Positions 36,713 to 49,300 of a stretch of 64,000 nt of DNA are shown piece after piece. The DNA lies in contig JAKZAN010000002.1 in assembly GCA_023053545.1 (NCBI GenBank), forward strand, positions 5,750,375 through 5,814,374, read 5' to 3'. The position numbers and the translations under genes are program-made. The notes beneath the pieces were generated by a model. The model had not been told where the DNA came from. It saw only the letters and a program-made list of their open reading frames with translations, and ran no database searches. Positions within the stretch are counted from its first letter, which is position 1; every line of letters starts with the position of its first letter. This stretch comes from Lepidurus packardi. Lineage: Eukaryota; Arthropoda; Branchiopoda; Notostraca; Triopsidae.

Positions 36713-38539
36713 ATGTCGTTCAAACCCGCCAACGTTCACAAGAAAGTTTCACCGAATGGAGAAGTAAATATCGATAATTATCCCTTATTTTCTAACAAAA
36801 AAAGCTTGTTTTATTTTCTTCGATTCTTCTAGATTACGTTGTATTTAGGTAAACGGGATTACGTTGATCGCTACACTGCTGTTGATCCTATAGGTGATAA
36901 TTTCGGTTGCATTACACATTGGACTCTCTTTTTATTTCATAATTTCTTATTAAAAAAAAATTACCAAGAGTGTTTTAAAACATTAGATGGAGCTGTTATT
37001 GTCCCCCCTGGAGCAACATTTGGACGCCAGCTATTCGTGCAAGTCTTAGTTCATTTCCGTTATGCAGCCGAGTCGGAGGAATTCGCCAATGTGTCGTTCA
37101 AGAAATTAGCTTGCATTGCCTCCATCACGCTAGAGCCTAGTGAAAAACCGTTTTTGAGCCGCCCAAATATTTCGTGCTGGCAAGTAAGTTGGAAGGCGTA
37201 CTTGTGGGCTTATGGACTATAAACAGTGGATTACTAGGCGAGTTTGTTGAAGAAACTGGGAAACATACCTGGCATTTGCACGTTCTCACTACCGTTGCCG
37301 ATGGGAGCGCCGCCTTCGTTGGTCGTGCAAGGCTCTGACGGCGTTTACGGTGAACCCTGTGGTTTGACCTATGAAGTATTGTCATTCTTGGCTCCTAACG
37401 TAACAGACGTACCAGAAGCGAGGTAAAAGTCCTAACTTTATTGAAGAAAGATGGTTTCGTTGACACGTCTGCTATTATGCTAATTAGGAGTAGCGTCAGG
37501 TTGAACGTAAGAGTAGTTCAAGCTCCGCCCCCTGCCCCATCGGCAGTCTTGCGAGGATTATGGGAAGCCCCTACTGCTCCACCGGCTACCATGGTTAGCC
37601 GTCAATTTCTTTTGTCTCCAGGACGAATGCAAATCGAGCTTTGCTTAGACAAACCGGCTTACCACTCGGGAGAAAAATTGCTTATGAACGTGGTTATTAC
37701 CAACAGTACCAACAAAACTGTTCGTCGGATAAAGGTACCCTGCGCCTCTAAAACTTTGTCGCCTACTGACGTTCTACCCGTTACAGTGTAAGCTGATTCA
37801 AGGTTCCGAGTTATCGTTTGCGCCTGGCGAACGGCGAATTCCAATTTACACCGTGGAAACGCAAGAAGGCTGCCCCATCGTGCCAGGAGCATCTCTGCAG
37901 CGAGTATGTTTCGATCGCCTCTCAAAGGGTCTTTTAACTAAAGTGTTTGATGACTTGCAGACCTATACAATGTACCCGTCATTAGAAACAACTCGTCATA
38001 GGGAGGGTGTAGTCCTCGAAGCTCCTTTACATGGAACACCTACTCGTTTAGCTGCCAGTACCGTTTTCCCAAACAGTGATCCACGCGAGAGCTTTGCGAT
38101 ATTAGTATCGTATGTAGCAAAGGTATCGTTTATCGTATCAAATCGATATAAGTAGAGAAAGCAACACCTATTTCTGGTTTTCTAGATTAAACTGTACATG
38201 GGTACAGTACACGGTGACGTGGCAGCGGAAGTCCCTTTTCTATTAATCCATGCCGACAAAGGGTACGGAATGAGTAAGAGCAATCCTGTAACCCCGGAAG
38301 TAATTAATAATCAAGATCCACCCACCTTCCCGGCTCCGGTTTTGCGCTCCAGGATGGTCAGGTAATGCAATCAGTTTTCGTTTTCCGTCACCTTGTTTGA
38401 CTAGTTGCGACAGTCTATTACTGTAAGAAATGTGACACGTATAACGACGTGAGGAATTTTTTCTAGATTGATTTCATTGGACCAAGATTGCGTGACCGAG
38501 TCCTCCACAGATACCCCTATTGTTGCATGGCAAACCTAA
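36713..38539 (+). CDS. Arrestin family protein 1 (finger loop degenerate)
   Basis: Exons: 36713-36763, 36833-36893, 36987-37183, 37238-37422, 37488-37734, 37787-37903, 37961-38122, 38186-38361, 38467-38539; 422 aa. Arrestin landmarks: VSPNGEITLYLGKRDYVDRY at the N-domain start, SSVRLNVRVVQAP with the polar-core Arg at residue 169, NVVITNSTNKTVRRIK in the C-domain, and AILVSYVAKIKLYMG near the end. Arrestins bind active, phosphorylated GPCRs and stop G-protein coupling. The finger-loop region reads FRYAAESEEFANVSF (61-75) where receptor-binding arrestins have an FRYGREDxDVMGLSF-like sequence. The gate-loop aspartates also look lost (LEAPLHGTPTRLAAST). The tail lacks the FxxF adaptin motif. Intron 6 is 57 nt with no in-frame stop. 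AATAAA follows at 38673-38678. Confidence 0.92.
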
Positions 38540-39347
38540 TTTTAAGTACAATTAATCATAAAGTAACATGTGTTTCCTTAAATAGCCAACGACAAAAAAA
38601 GATTACTTGTTTCGAGTCGCGAACTTGAATGCTTCCTATACATTCGACGACGATCCCCCTCCCCAAACATAAAATAAAAATAATTGTAGTTAGGGAAGCA
38701 TTTATGTTCGTCCAATTTAATTTACTTTCTTAACTTCACTAACAAATTCGTCGCTGGTTTTCTTCTTTTGTTAGTAAGCATATACTGTGCTCTTCAACGT
38801 ATTCGGTAAAAAACCAACTCTTATCCTTAACAACTTCTCCTTGTGAAATGGCGATGTCGTTTAATATTAATGTAAAGCGCATAGAGTCCAACTATGATCT
38901 CCTCAATTGACCTTAATTACGTATCCGAGATGGATTTCTGTGAAGTAAATACATATTATTAAAGCCTTTCATTCTATATTCGCCCGAACGATTTGGTAGA
39001 AAGATAGAAGGCTTGAAATTGCCACAATTGGGCTTATTGTTTTGAGTTGCATGTTAGCTTATTAATAAGCGGTTTTGCTTGGCTTCAGTGCACACTGCAT
39101 GTGGAAACGTGGAAGCGCGCGTGCAAATTGACTATTCAAAAGTTTGGCTTCAAGATAATCTTAGACGTGGGAAAAGTGTTTTGGAAGGGCTAAAAAAATC
39201 TTTGTTTTTCACGTGTGCAGCTACCACATAATCCTATTACGACCTCAAGAGAAGCAGTCTACTTAAAAGGGTGCAATCGGAATCTTTGCACAAACGTCTT
39301 AGAAGAGGCTTGGTGAATAGACCTGTTTTTATTTCGCCCTTATAAAC
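38540..39347 (+). other. Spacer between the two arrestin genes
   Basis: 808 bp: the arrestin 1 3' end with AATAAA at 38673-38678, then AT-rich sequence and the second promoter. No coding signal. Confidence 0.6.
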
Positions 39348-40938
39348 ATGGCTGGAATAGCCATCAAGAAAACTTCTCCTAACGGGAAAGTAGGCTCTTT
39401 TAAGGACCATTGTCTCAATTGTTTATGCCTCTTATTAGGTGACATTGTATTTAGGCAAGCGAGACTTTAAAGATGATTTAACATCCATTGAATCTGTTGG
39501 TATGTTTACGTATGTTTCCTGTTTGTAAACTGAATTGTTTATTTTTCTGAAGACGGAGTTATTCTCGTAGAAAAAGAATATTTACAAGGTCGTCACGTAT
39601 TGGTTGAGCTTACCACGGAATTCCGGTATGGTAGAGAAGACGACGAAGTTATGGGTTTGTCTTTCACCAAAGAGTTATGTTTGGCGTCACTATGCTTGAC
39701 ACACGATCACTCTACCACACCTAGATCAACTCTGACTAACTTCCAAGTGATAATCTTAGTGTATGGTTTGAGTTGTAAAAACTTGATGAACTTTGTCCGT
39801 AGGAAGATTTGTGCCGCAAATATGAACAATTGGCTTTGCCGTTCCATATTAACTGGCCACGAGGCACTCCGCCTTCCATGGTCTTGTGGCATCGAGATTA
39901 TAAAGGCTCCCTTTGTGGAATGCAACATTTGCTGCGTATCAGCGTGCAAAATTATGGCGATGTTCGACTCCACAAGAGGTGCCTTTACTTTCCCAAAGCG
40001 AAACTAGCCTAGTTTATATTTTTTTTTTTTTGAAAAACAGGAGTAGTATGACGTTAATGCTTCGTGTAACCCAGGTTATGCCGGAGTGGGTAGACGACTC
40101 AGCTGATCTGTGGAGTGGTAGTTCTCAACCCACGATGCCCGCCACTCTAATAAGCCGCCCATTTTTGTTCTCGCAAGGCAAACTACATTTGGAATTGAGT
40201 TTAGAAAAAGCCTTCATTCAAGCAGGAGACCCTTTAACCGTGCATGTGTCAATTTTCAATCATAGTTATCGATCAGTCAAGAAAATGAAGGTATGCTCCA
40301 CAGAACGTATAATTGTGACAGGAATTATAAGTTCGTTTTTTCCTTTGTTTTCTTTCTTTCTTTTTAGGCCTCTTTCATTCAAGCTTATGAGGTTTCCTTT
40401 GCCGAGGGTCGAAGAAAACAAGACGTTGCGAAGCTGGAATCGTGCGAAGGATACCCAATAATGCCCGGAAGCACTCAAAATAGGGTTAGCTTTTTGTTCG
40501 CTATTCATAGGTCGTAATTGAATAATTTGGATTGATTTGGTAGAGCTTCACGTTACTGACCGATGACATCCAGGAAACTAAATTGGGCTTGGCAGTGAAT
40601 TCCTTGGATGATTGGAATGCTATTTCTATTGCTTCTTCAACCTTATTCGCAGATTCTTCCGATATGAGCATGTTCGGCTTCATTGTGTCTTATTATATTA
40701 AAGTAGGACGATCCTTGTGACTTTTGTACTTCATAACTCCGATATTTTTGGTTAATAGGTAAAGCTCGTGGTGGACCGGTTAACAACAGTGATAGCCAAG
40801 CTACCTGTAATTGTTACTTCTAGAAATGTCGGAAAACTGGCAACCATCCCGTGTTTCTCTGGCCGGCAATCCTGCTCTTTAACGTATGATTTGGATGGCG
40901 GAAATGTGTTGTTTGAAGATTTCCATGGGTCGTGTTAA
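39348..40938 (+). CDS. Arrestin family protein 2 (polar-core Arg replaced)
   Basis: Exons: 39348-39389, 39439-39499, 39553-39746, 39803-39978, 40041-40290, 40368-40484, 40544-40702, 40759-40938; 392 aa. Landmarks: KTSPNGKVTLYLGKRDFKDD, VDGVILVEKEYLQGR, and a well-kept finger loop FRYGREDDEVMGLSF (58-72), C-domain KLHLELSLEKAFIQAGD, and FGFIVSYYIKVKLVVDR. At the site where arrestins have SSVRL (the phosphate-sensing Arg) it reads SSMTL, with Thr162. The gate loop lacks the usual aspartates (NSLDDWNAISIASST). The tail VLFEDFHGSC recalls the beta-adaptin FxxF motif but lacks the following Arg. Exons 2 and 6 are equal in length to those of the upstream gene (61 and 117 nt), and all seven introns match in phase (0,1,0,2,0,0,0), so the pair arose by tandem duplication and is now very diverged. 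Confidence 0.92.
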
Positions 40939-41049
40939 ACCGAGACTTGATTCGCCGTGCAAACCACATATGACATCGTAGTTCGGTGATAACGTTATTT
41001 ATTTTATGTACAGTGTCTCTTTGTATTAATTCATAATAACTTTGAAGTT

Positions 41050-41090
41050 AACTAAAGAAGTAATAAATACCTACCATGTGATATATTCTG
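41050..41090 (+). repeat. 41-bp direct repeat, copy A
   Basis: A 41-bp sequence containing aagtaataaatacctaccat is repeated exactly at 42553-42593. This copy contains the probable arrestin 2 AATAAA, so it looks like the original location. Confidence 0.9.
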
Positions 41091-41173
41091 ACATATACAC
41101 ATGACACATGTACATGTACATATGTCATGATATACATGTACATATACATATGTATATGTACATGACATATGTA
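41091..41173 (+). repeat. ACAT/ATGT-rich microsatellite
   Basis: Alternating acatgtacat and atatgtatat tracts, imperfect and largely self-complementary, start directly after repeat copy A. Confidence 0.8.
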
Positions 41174-41650
41174 CAGAGTCTTCGTCTTGCAATTCCACAT
41201 CATGCTGATCTCGATTTCCTGGTCTAGTGTTCGAAGTAATAACCCACCAATTGCGCGATAATAAGATTCTGTATTGAAGACAGTGCGCTCAATCAAGGCC
41301 GTTGGGTAGGATTCACGCCAGTAAGGAATCTTAATAGTAATGTAAGAGAACTTGTATTTGGGAGCTTTCAATAAAAATACTGTAAAACAAACAAATGGCC
41401 TTGTAATTATTTCGAACGATTTTGACTCACAATCAAAAATTAAGGAAGGCTTTTTTATTACACTTTTAAATATAATGCAAAGTAATAAATACAATGCAAA
41501 CTTTTAGAAAATACAAGTCATGGCAATGGGCGAACCGTCAAATTTATATAAATCGAACAAAAGATGGATGCTACCCTCACGCTGTACACTGGCTCAGTTC
41601 ATGGTTGTATTTATAGATGTTGCAACAACCATTACATACAAACCCAAGAC

Positions 41651-41713
41651 CGCGTGGATAACACGCACGACTGGAGACCCAAAGGTCCTCGGTTCGATTC
41701 TCGGTCGATGCAC
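41651..41713 (+). other. tRNA-derived fragment (degenerate, SINE-like)
   Basis: ggttcgattctcggtcgatg matches the T-arm and 3' acceptor half of tRNA-Gly (GGTTCGATTCCCGGCCGATG from memory), including a good internal B box. The T stem has a C-C mismatch and no matching 5' acceptor strand occurs about 70 nt upstream, so it is not a working tRNA. Imperfect inverted repeats follow (ggttcctattcccatattcg near 41791 against the 41838-41860 region). It may be the head of a SINE lying between the two 41-bp repeats. Confidence 0.35.
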
Positions 41714-42384
41714 TTTATTTCGTCGAAAAAACGAAATATTAAATGGCTCCTGTACCTGTACTTTCCCTGTACCATATGCCTTCCCGGCAAGGTTCCTATT
41801 CCCATATTCGAAATTGTGATGCTTCGGCATTACGAGCTCGAATATCGTGGATAGGAAACCGAGCAGGGGAGTTGGGAACAGGGAAAAGGGGCGAGGCTCT
41901 CAATTTTTGACGATTTTTCAAGGGGACCCCCTTGATCGTGCAGGGATCCTTATGGAAAAAAGCCCAGAAAACGCTTTCCCAGCTCGAAAAGGAGCCACGC
42001 CCCCTTTTTGGTCCAATCCACCAATAGGATTCGTCCATTTCGGAAACCACGCCTTCTTTTTAGCGGATTTTTTGAAAAATCACGCAAGAATATTTAAAAT
42101 TTTCACTTTTATTGCAAAAATTGCAAATAATACAAAAAGGGCATTTTTGGAAACTAAATTTTACGGGGAACATTTTGGTACAAGAAATAAGGAATTCCAG
42201 TGGGAAGCAAAACATCTCATTTGCACAATATTAGAATCCAATTTTTAGATAGAAAATGGTACAGAACACGTACCAGTTCGGGACCAACAAATGGAAAAAC
42301 AGTAAGAAAAGAAGGGAAGCCATCGTACTAATACGAATTACGTGTGGGCATGGGAGAGACACATAGAGGTGCAATATCAGTGCA

Positions 42385-42460
42385 ATTGATGGAAAAAAAA
42401 GAAAAAAAAAGAAAGAAAAAAAAGAGAGAGACAATTAGAGAAAAAGGAGGAAAAGTGGAA
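42385..42460 (+). repeat. A/G low-complexity tract
   Basis: Purine-only or nearly so (A-runs broken by G), giving long Phe/Ser-rich false frames on the minus strand. Confidence 0.85.
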
Positions 42461-42552
42461 TGTCTTATAACAACAGAAAGTCGAAGACGGTAATGCGTCG
42501 CGAACGCGACGTTGGCCGTCTAAAAAAACAAAAAAACAAAACAAGAAACAAC

Positions 42553-42593
42553 AACTAAAGAAGTAATAAATACCTACCATGTGATATATTCTG
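42553..42593 (+). repeat. 41-bp direct repeat, copy B
   Basis: Exact duplicate of 41050-41090, separated from it by 1462 bp. It is far too long for a normal target-site duplication, so repair-associated duplication with insertion is more likely. Confidence 0.9.
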
Positions 42594-43394
42594 GTATCGT
42601 TCAGATGATTGTTGGAATTCAATGTCTCAGGTTTATCTTTTTTTTCACCCAACACGGCATGATTTGCTGTTATAATGCGAACGTACCGCACAGTGATACT
42701 ATATAGTTATGCTGATGTACCTAGTCTTTATGCTTTTAGTATTTGTTTGCAATTGTATTAAAAAATTACTAGTGTCTGTTGATAATGCATTATACAGGGA
42801 ACCGCAGTATTGTATTTAATATATATAATATATACTGTCAAGCCATTTTCGTTTTCGGGGCTTGCGTTCTCGCATGCAGTACACTAGGGTACTGGATTCG
42901 GATGGACATTAAAGCCAGTGCCACAGCAATGATTTGTCTCTTTTCCTGTGCCTTTTCGCAGGACTTGGGGGAGAACGTTTAAACAAACAAAAAAAAAACA
43001 AGCTTAACTTCTAACGAAGCATCTGACTTAGAAACGGGGCAAAAACTTGTAACAAATGTTGAGTCGCTGATATCAAATTAAAATAACATAAAAATGACGA
43101 CGAAAAACGCAAGAAAACTCCGCACGAAAAAGGTCACTGGGTTGCTGCAAAATGTCACGTTGTCAGATCGCTCACTTCTTCTTCAAATTTCTCTCCAACT
43201 CTTTGTCAAAATAGTATATATCACGGTCCCATGATGCTTCTGGAAGAACAAGAAGGGGGAGATCTCTGGGCTTTGTTTTTGTTTTGTCTTTGGTCCTGGG
43301 CATTGCGTTTTGGAAACGTGTGACTGGGAGTTCAGAGGCAAATTAGAAATGCAATGGAAATGCAAGACTATATTGAACTCATGCCGCCCAATTT

Positions 43395-46300
43395 TCAGAC
43401 AGGAGAACCTTCGTAAACGCTTCCGTCTTTTAGCAAAAGGCGAAGTCGGTGAATCTCACGCGAGGCCGCCACCAATTCTGTTTGCAATTGCTTTTCCTTC
43501 TCCATCAACCGCTTGATATCCCGCTGACAATTCTACATTGCAACACAAGAAAGGTTAGGGATTTAGAATCCAATAGTGTACGCGTAATACCATACCACAT
43601 TTTGCCGTAACAAATCCAACTTGACTTCCTTGAGATTATGCACTTCTGCTTTGAGAGATTTTGTGTCTTCTCCGCAACAGCAGGCATTCGTGGCTTTGAA
43701 CCCATTATTCGCTTCAGTTGAGGACAAACTCTCCAGACCCGTATCGCTATCTTCTTGAGGCGTGGTACCCGGCATGGCCAATAACGGGTGGCCATTATGG
43801 ACTGCCAATCCTTCTGATTCCAAACTATTAAGCGAAGAGTCGTCGCTATCCATTAACGCCAACCTAGAAGCACGAAAACGGAAACGTTAATTGCCATACT
43901 GACTTAAAAGATTAGATACAAATCCATTTTTTGAAACTTTGTCATTGCTCAAGACACTCCCCCAAGTCTTTTTTTGCTACAAAACCAAATGCAAAACCTT
44001 GACTTGTGTAAATGTTTACCTTGGTGTGCGTAATGGGGGCGTGTCTAGGACTGGACTGGAGGGAGGAGATTGGGAAAGGGTTCCATTTCCACTTTTGGAG
44101 GCTTTAGTCACCGTCAGCTTCAAAGTGCTCTACAAATTGCATGATTTGATGTTTGTAGTCAAGGAATTTAATTTGCTTTTTTTTTAAGAAATACTTTGAA
44201 GTTAATGAGAAAAACTTACAGCAGGTGTGGAGTCAGAGGAGCCTGACCAATGCCCTGAACTGGATTTCCAGGATCCATTTTCAGACCGGGAGTCATTATT
44301 TCCGGAGAGGTTTTGCTTAGACCGAGAGGTGCTCCACACTTTGCGGACTGTATCGATAAACTTGGAGCCTACTTCTGGGGTTTTCGTGGGCGTTTCGGGC
44401 TGGGTGGGTAAACTGGGCCAAGCTAATAAAGATCCCAGAAAATCGTCCGTTTTCGATTTGAGATTGGAGACTAACGTCGTCAAGAGTGCCATCCGTGTCC
44501 GTCTATGCAGCGTCGCAAATTTATCCCCTTTGTACGCAGCGTTTTCCGCGTTCAAAAGCTTCGTTAGTAAAAAGTCTTTCAACTGATCATTTTTGGGGAA
44601 AATTCCAGGCGAAGGTAAATTGGGGAGAAAGTGAGGTACATCATCCCGTGCAGTGACACTCACTTTGTACCTGAAATAAAGAGAATACCAACAAGATTAG
44701 ATTCCATGTATTATTTTTATTATCAGTTTAGTACGTTCTCCTTTTTAAAGATAAGGGTATTTATTGCTTAAAAGTTAAAGAGCAGGAACTATTGAGCAAT
44801 GTAATACCTGGTATTATTCGTATTAGGTGTAATGGGTTCCACCACTATAAATGCGTGCAAGAAGTGAGAAGCAATCATGTCGGGAGCAAAGGGCGTATTT
44901 CCCTCTTGGAAAACGATGGCAACAATATCATTACCTACGAATCAAAGAAACCCAGGGCTATTATTTAAGCTAAAATTATATATGGCAAAATTAGGAATGA
45001 ATATCCTACCTATATGTCTCTTCCGTTGCAACTGTTGGGGGTCGTGATCCGCATATGGTAATAAGGGAGCAACATGGAACATGATTTCTTTCTCGCGGAA
45101 CACTTCGTACAACGTTTCCGTCCCAGTTTGCCCAAATTGCGTATCCAAGCCACCTTTGTACCTACAAGCGATTCATGAGTACTAAGAAGAAGGAAATCGT
45201 CGAAAAGAGTAAGAGAACAATAAAGCTGCTTACCCTTTGTGGTCTTTCAAGGGAATTCGACGCCCCAACAAGGCTATAAATTCATCCAAGGCTGGAGAAG
45301 AGCCTTGGTTGGCGAAAATCTGTTCTTCGTGGATCTGTCCCACCTTTTGGTGCAGCAACCCAAATTTAAACTCGGACACGAGGACGTGTTCATCATAGGT
45401 CACTATTAAGGATGCTGCGTTGGGAACCAGGACAGGCGTGAATTTTTCGCAGGTCAATTCCTCTTTCAAACACTGAAAAGGAGCGCAAAACATAAAATAA
45501 TCACGTTACAAAAGATACGGCATATATCGGTTCCATACAAATATTCAATACGTAACAATGAAAGGAAGTACTCAATAAACAATGTAATATGAACAAGTAA
45601 ACAATGAAGTATTCAATACGTAACAATGAAAGGATGACACGGGCAATGCAAGTTCTCCCTTAAAGACACTTGACAAGCAAGGATAAGAATTACAATAAAA
45701 TCTTAGCTACCTTCGCCATTTTACATGGTGTGGGTTGTTCGCAGAAAAACGACGCAGGGACTAATTTATGGCAAGTGCCAGACTGGAGTCGTAAAATCAA
45801 ATGATACTGCTCCAGCCCAGCCACCACTTCCGTCTTCATTGACAACAGCACCGGCCCAAGGTTATCATCTTGCCCAATAAAGTTAAGGTGCTCCTAAACA
45901 ATATTGAAACGCTCAATTAATACAGGATAAAAGTGCCAAATACAATCGAAAGGAAGTCATTTAATAATCAGATTTCCATTCGAATCGGATTCAACTTAAT
46001 CAACAATATCTTGATGGTAACGATTTCAAAAATGAATTGTAAGAGACTACTAAGTTTTTTCAAAAAGGTGGAAGAAGAATAATTGAAACAAGGAGCGACA
46101 TTGTCTGAGCAAGGCTGACACGTATTCTCTCTTAAAAAGTAAAGAACGGTAACAGAATGGGAATCGACGTGGCGGTTTTAAGCTCCTTTTCAAATGCTTT
46201 CAAATTCGCACAACATTATCACCTGCTTAGCAACCAGAATAGGTTGGCTGCATCAAAACCCGTTGCCTTGGACTACTAACCAGTGCATTGGGATTCGCGC

Positions 46301-49300
46301 ATGCAACCCCTTGTCGCAGATTTGAATTGAAGTGAACACAAGAAAGACGAAAAAGCGAGTTTAAAATTGACCAAGACTCAGCTTTTGGAGCCTTAAAACT
46401 TTCTCAGAACCTTGACTTACTATTCCCACGCATGCCTCTAACGTGAGAACATTCGCCAGGGAAAGTTACAACTTCAAAAGCCACCAACCGGACTTGGAAC
46501 TAGCTTCCAAATCTCCAAGTTCCTTTAGCTAAATGAACCATCCTTTCCCACGCAGATGAGGCGGACCAACAAACACCAACAAATTTGTTCTAAGTTAAAC
46601 CAAGAATTAAATTCCCTTTCATGTCCTAACCTGAGGGACTTCCCACGCTTTAAAGATCCGAAAACCCTAGAAAACTCTTTAAAACAACCCCAAAATTCTT
46701 CTCTAGTCGCCTCAAGTCAAACACGAGCCAATGGTCGGTCTTTTCTATCCAGGAAGAGTTTCGAAACTCCAAACATCTGCTCTTCCTTCTTAGTTACAGA
46801 CTAGTTTGTTTTTATATACGAAGCTCACAATGCTCATAGCCCACATTTCTCATGCCCTATGTCCCTTTAACTGTACAAATTAAAAAATTCTGACTTCAAG
46901 GTAGAAAGGGGAAGGGACCCATTACCATCTGCATCCTTTTCCGGTCCCTGTTTGGTCACCTGAAAGTTGAAACTGTCCCCTTATCCTGTAATCTTCTTAA
47001 TTTCGTCCTATTTTTCATTTCCGACAAATCCCTCAAACATTACTTTTTACTATGCCACCTGCATTCGAAAGGAATAGGACAAGCTTACAACCGGAAATAA
47101 CTCCGAAAAACTGATGCTTGGATAAACATAACTGTTATACGCTTCATTCACGTACAAAAAGCTAGTTGGCCAAGACTATCGGTCACTGACAGAACTAGCC
47201 AAAAGTTGAGTGGTTTGAACCGCGTCCAGTTTATTCACCGCACTGGCCATCGTCTTCATTGAAGTTTTTCATATACGTATTCATGTTTCCCTAGGGCTTT
47301 TTTCTTGCCCCCTATATCGAAACAGTTAGGTGGCTTCAAGTCCATAAAGATTCCTCTTGGGAGTCTGGGCCGTCGTTCCCTACTCTTGGTTACATTGTCG
47401 TTTAGTACAGGAAAATTCGTGTTCCTGAATTCGAAATCGACACTTTTAAGTACCTTCCATAACAATAAAAATATAAAACAGTAGTTAAGGGGGAAAACAG
47501 TAACAAAATAAGCAGAAGATTTATGTGGGAATCAATCCTGGCCTTTTTTCACTGGCAAAAGATCGTAACCCCTCCAACGGTGTGATAAAAGCGGCCATTT
47601 TTCACCGCATTTGGCTTAATGGGAAAACCATGTGAGCGGGTTAAAAGGTTAACACCTTTTCAACAATACCATGGGAAATTTTGGGGTCTCTTCCTCATGT
47701 TAGGTGCCCCCTACCTACGATGAACCTGCCAATATTTCTTCTCATGCTCAGAGATGTATTTACAATTTCAGGGGGGAAAATAATTAGCAAAAGGGTGTGT
47801 AAACTTTCAAGCTAAACTTACTTTCCCCAAGAAGAACTTCCGGTAACACTGCGCGGTTTCATCCACGTCCAAATTGGGCCCAGTAATAACCGAACGAGGG
47901 GGTGGAGCTTCATTACTACAAGCTCCGCCTTTTCCCCAACCATCACACCAGTAGCCCGTATCTGGTAAAGATACCATCGGATACGGTGGAGGTCCGCGCA
48001 AAACGGCTTTTAAACGCTGAGTAGGCGTTATCTGAGGAGTAGTGGGCGGTCCCATGCCAGAACCCATACTATCTGGTACCGGCACTTCCGTAACTTTCGT
48101 ATCTTCGGCCCTGGATGACTGCAAAGACATACAAGATTTCATTAAAAATCCAAATAAATCATATCAGCGAAATTCGCTTCCTCTACTTGAAAAAAGTCCA
48201 CTACTTGAAAACAAAATAGAACGTCGTAGGAGATTATTCGTTCAAAAACTTCCATTATACTACTTAGCACCAACGCGAAAATTTATTGTCGCGAAAATGT
48301 GACGCTTATGAGGGATTAAGACACGACGGGAGGTTCAGGTCTAACTAGTTTTCCCACCCGAATCTTGTATGCCGTACGTCGTACGTGTGCAGATTGGGTG
48401 GCCTAGAAAATAGTTGACCCTTCAGGATTTCCGACCATTTTTACTGTTGTCTTCCCCTCAAAGTGGACCAACGTTGGTGAGGAGGACCAACAACATCCTC
48501 TTACCACTGGCACTCATCCTTTTTCATAATAAACTGCTAAGTTAGTTCAGATTCCTTCTTCAGCTTCAGAGATAAAGAGACAGGCGAAGGTTTTTCAAAC
48601 AGGTAAAAATGACGTGACGTCACGCTACGGCAAACGGACGAAGGCCAACCAGGATATCAAGCCAGGCTTGGCCGAAGTTAACCGAAGAAAACCAACAGGA
48701 AATTCGAATTTCCTCTCCCCAACTTCCTCCGTTTTTTTTTCATTTATTTTATTTTTTTGGCTTACAACTTCCTCTGTATCTATGGCTGCTTGCACTTTAC
48801 ACTCGAGTAAAAACCTTCAATCGCCTCAGCCAACATTTTGACGACTGCACCGTACAAAGTAATGGATTACAAAAAAGGCGTTTACCGTTCGGATAGACAC
48901 ATTGGAGAGACGCGACTCGGATCTTAACCTTAACACGCCCATGGTCCAATCGTAATAACGTGACAGTTTCTTTCGTATAGATTGAAACAAGAATGTACAA
49001 CCGTGTACTGGCAAGCTGGTTAATGAGCCTCCAAGAGGATTCAAAGGCTCCAGGATTCACTTGGAAATATATTCTAAATTGTTAAGCATGCCAACGGTCT
49101 CCCACTGATTCAAACGTGTTCAAAACCAACGCTCAGTGTCAACCCAACCCTTTATCTTTTCGAAATAAGCGAGCGTGTTATTCCTGATTCACCAATCGTT
49201 TGTAATGAACGTTTTTCTTCTATTTGCACAAGCTTTAATTGTTGAACTTTTTCACTACTGCAATTGAAATGCGAAATCAATACATTTCACCTTGACTTAA

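Larger units (their letters stand above)
40939..43394. other. Convergent intergenic region between arrestin 2 and Rap1GAP
   Basis: It holds both genes' 3' ends, an AATAAA at 41062-41067 for arrestin 2, an ACAT-type microsatellite (41091-41173), a 41-bp direct repeat pair, a tRNA-like fragment, and purine-rich low-complexity sequence (42385-42460). No gene seen. Confidence 0.65.

Noticed and set aside
37904..37960. Treating VCFDRLSKGL... as arrestin 1 coding sequence
   Set aside because: Arrestin alignment and the GTATGT...TTGCAG signals show it is intron 6; kept only as a possible retained-intron isoform.
41651..41713. Functional tRNA gene
   Set aside because: Mismatched T stem, no 5' acceptor strand or D arm; only a tRNA-derived fragment.
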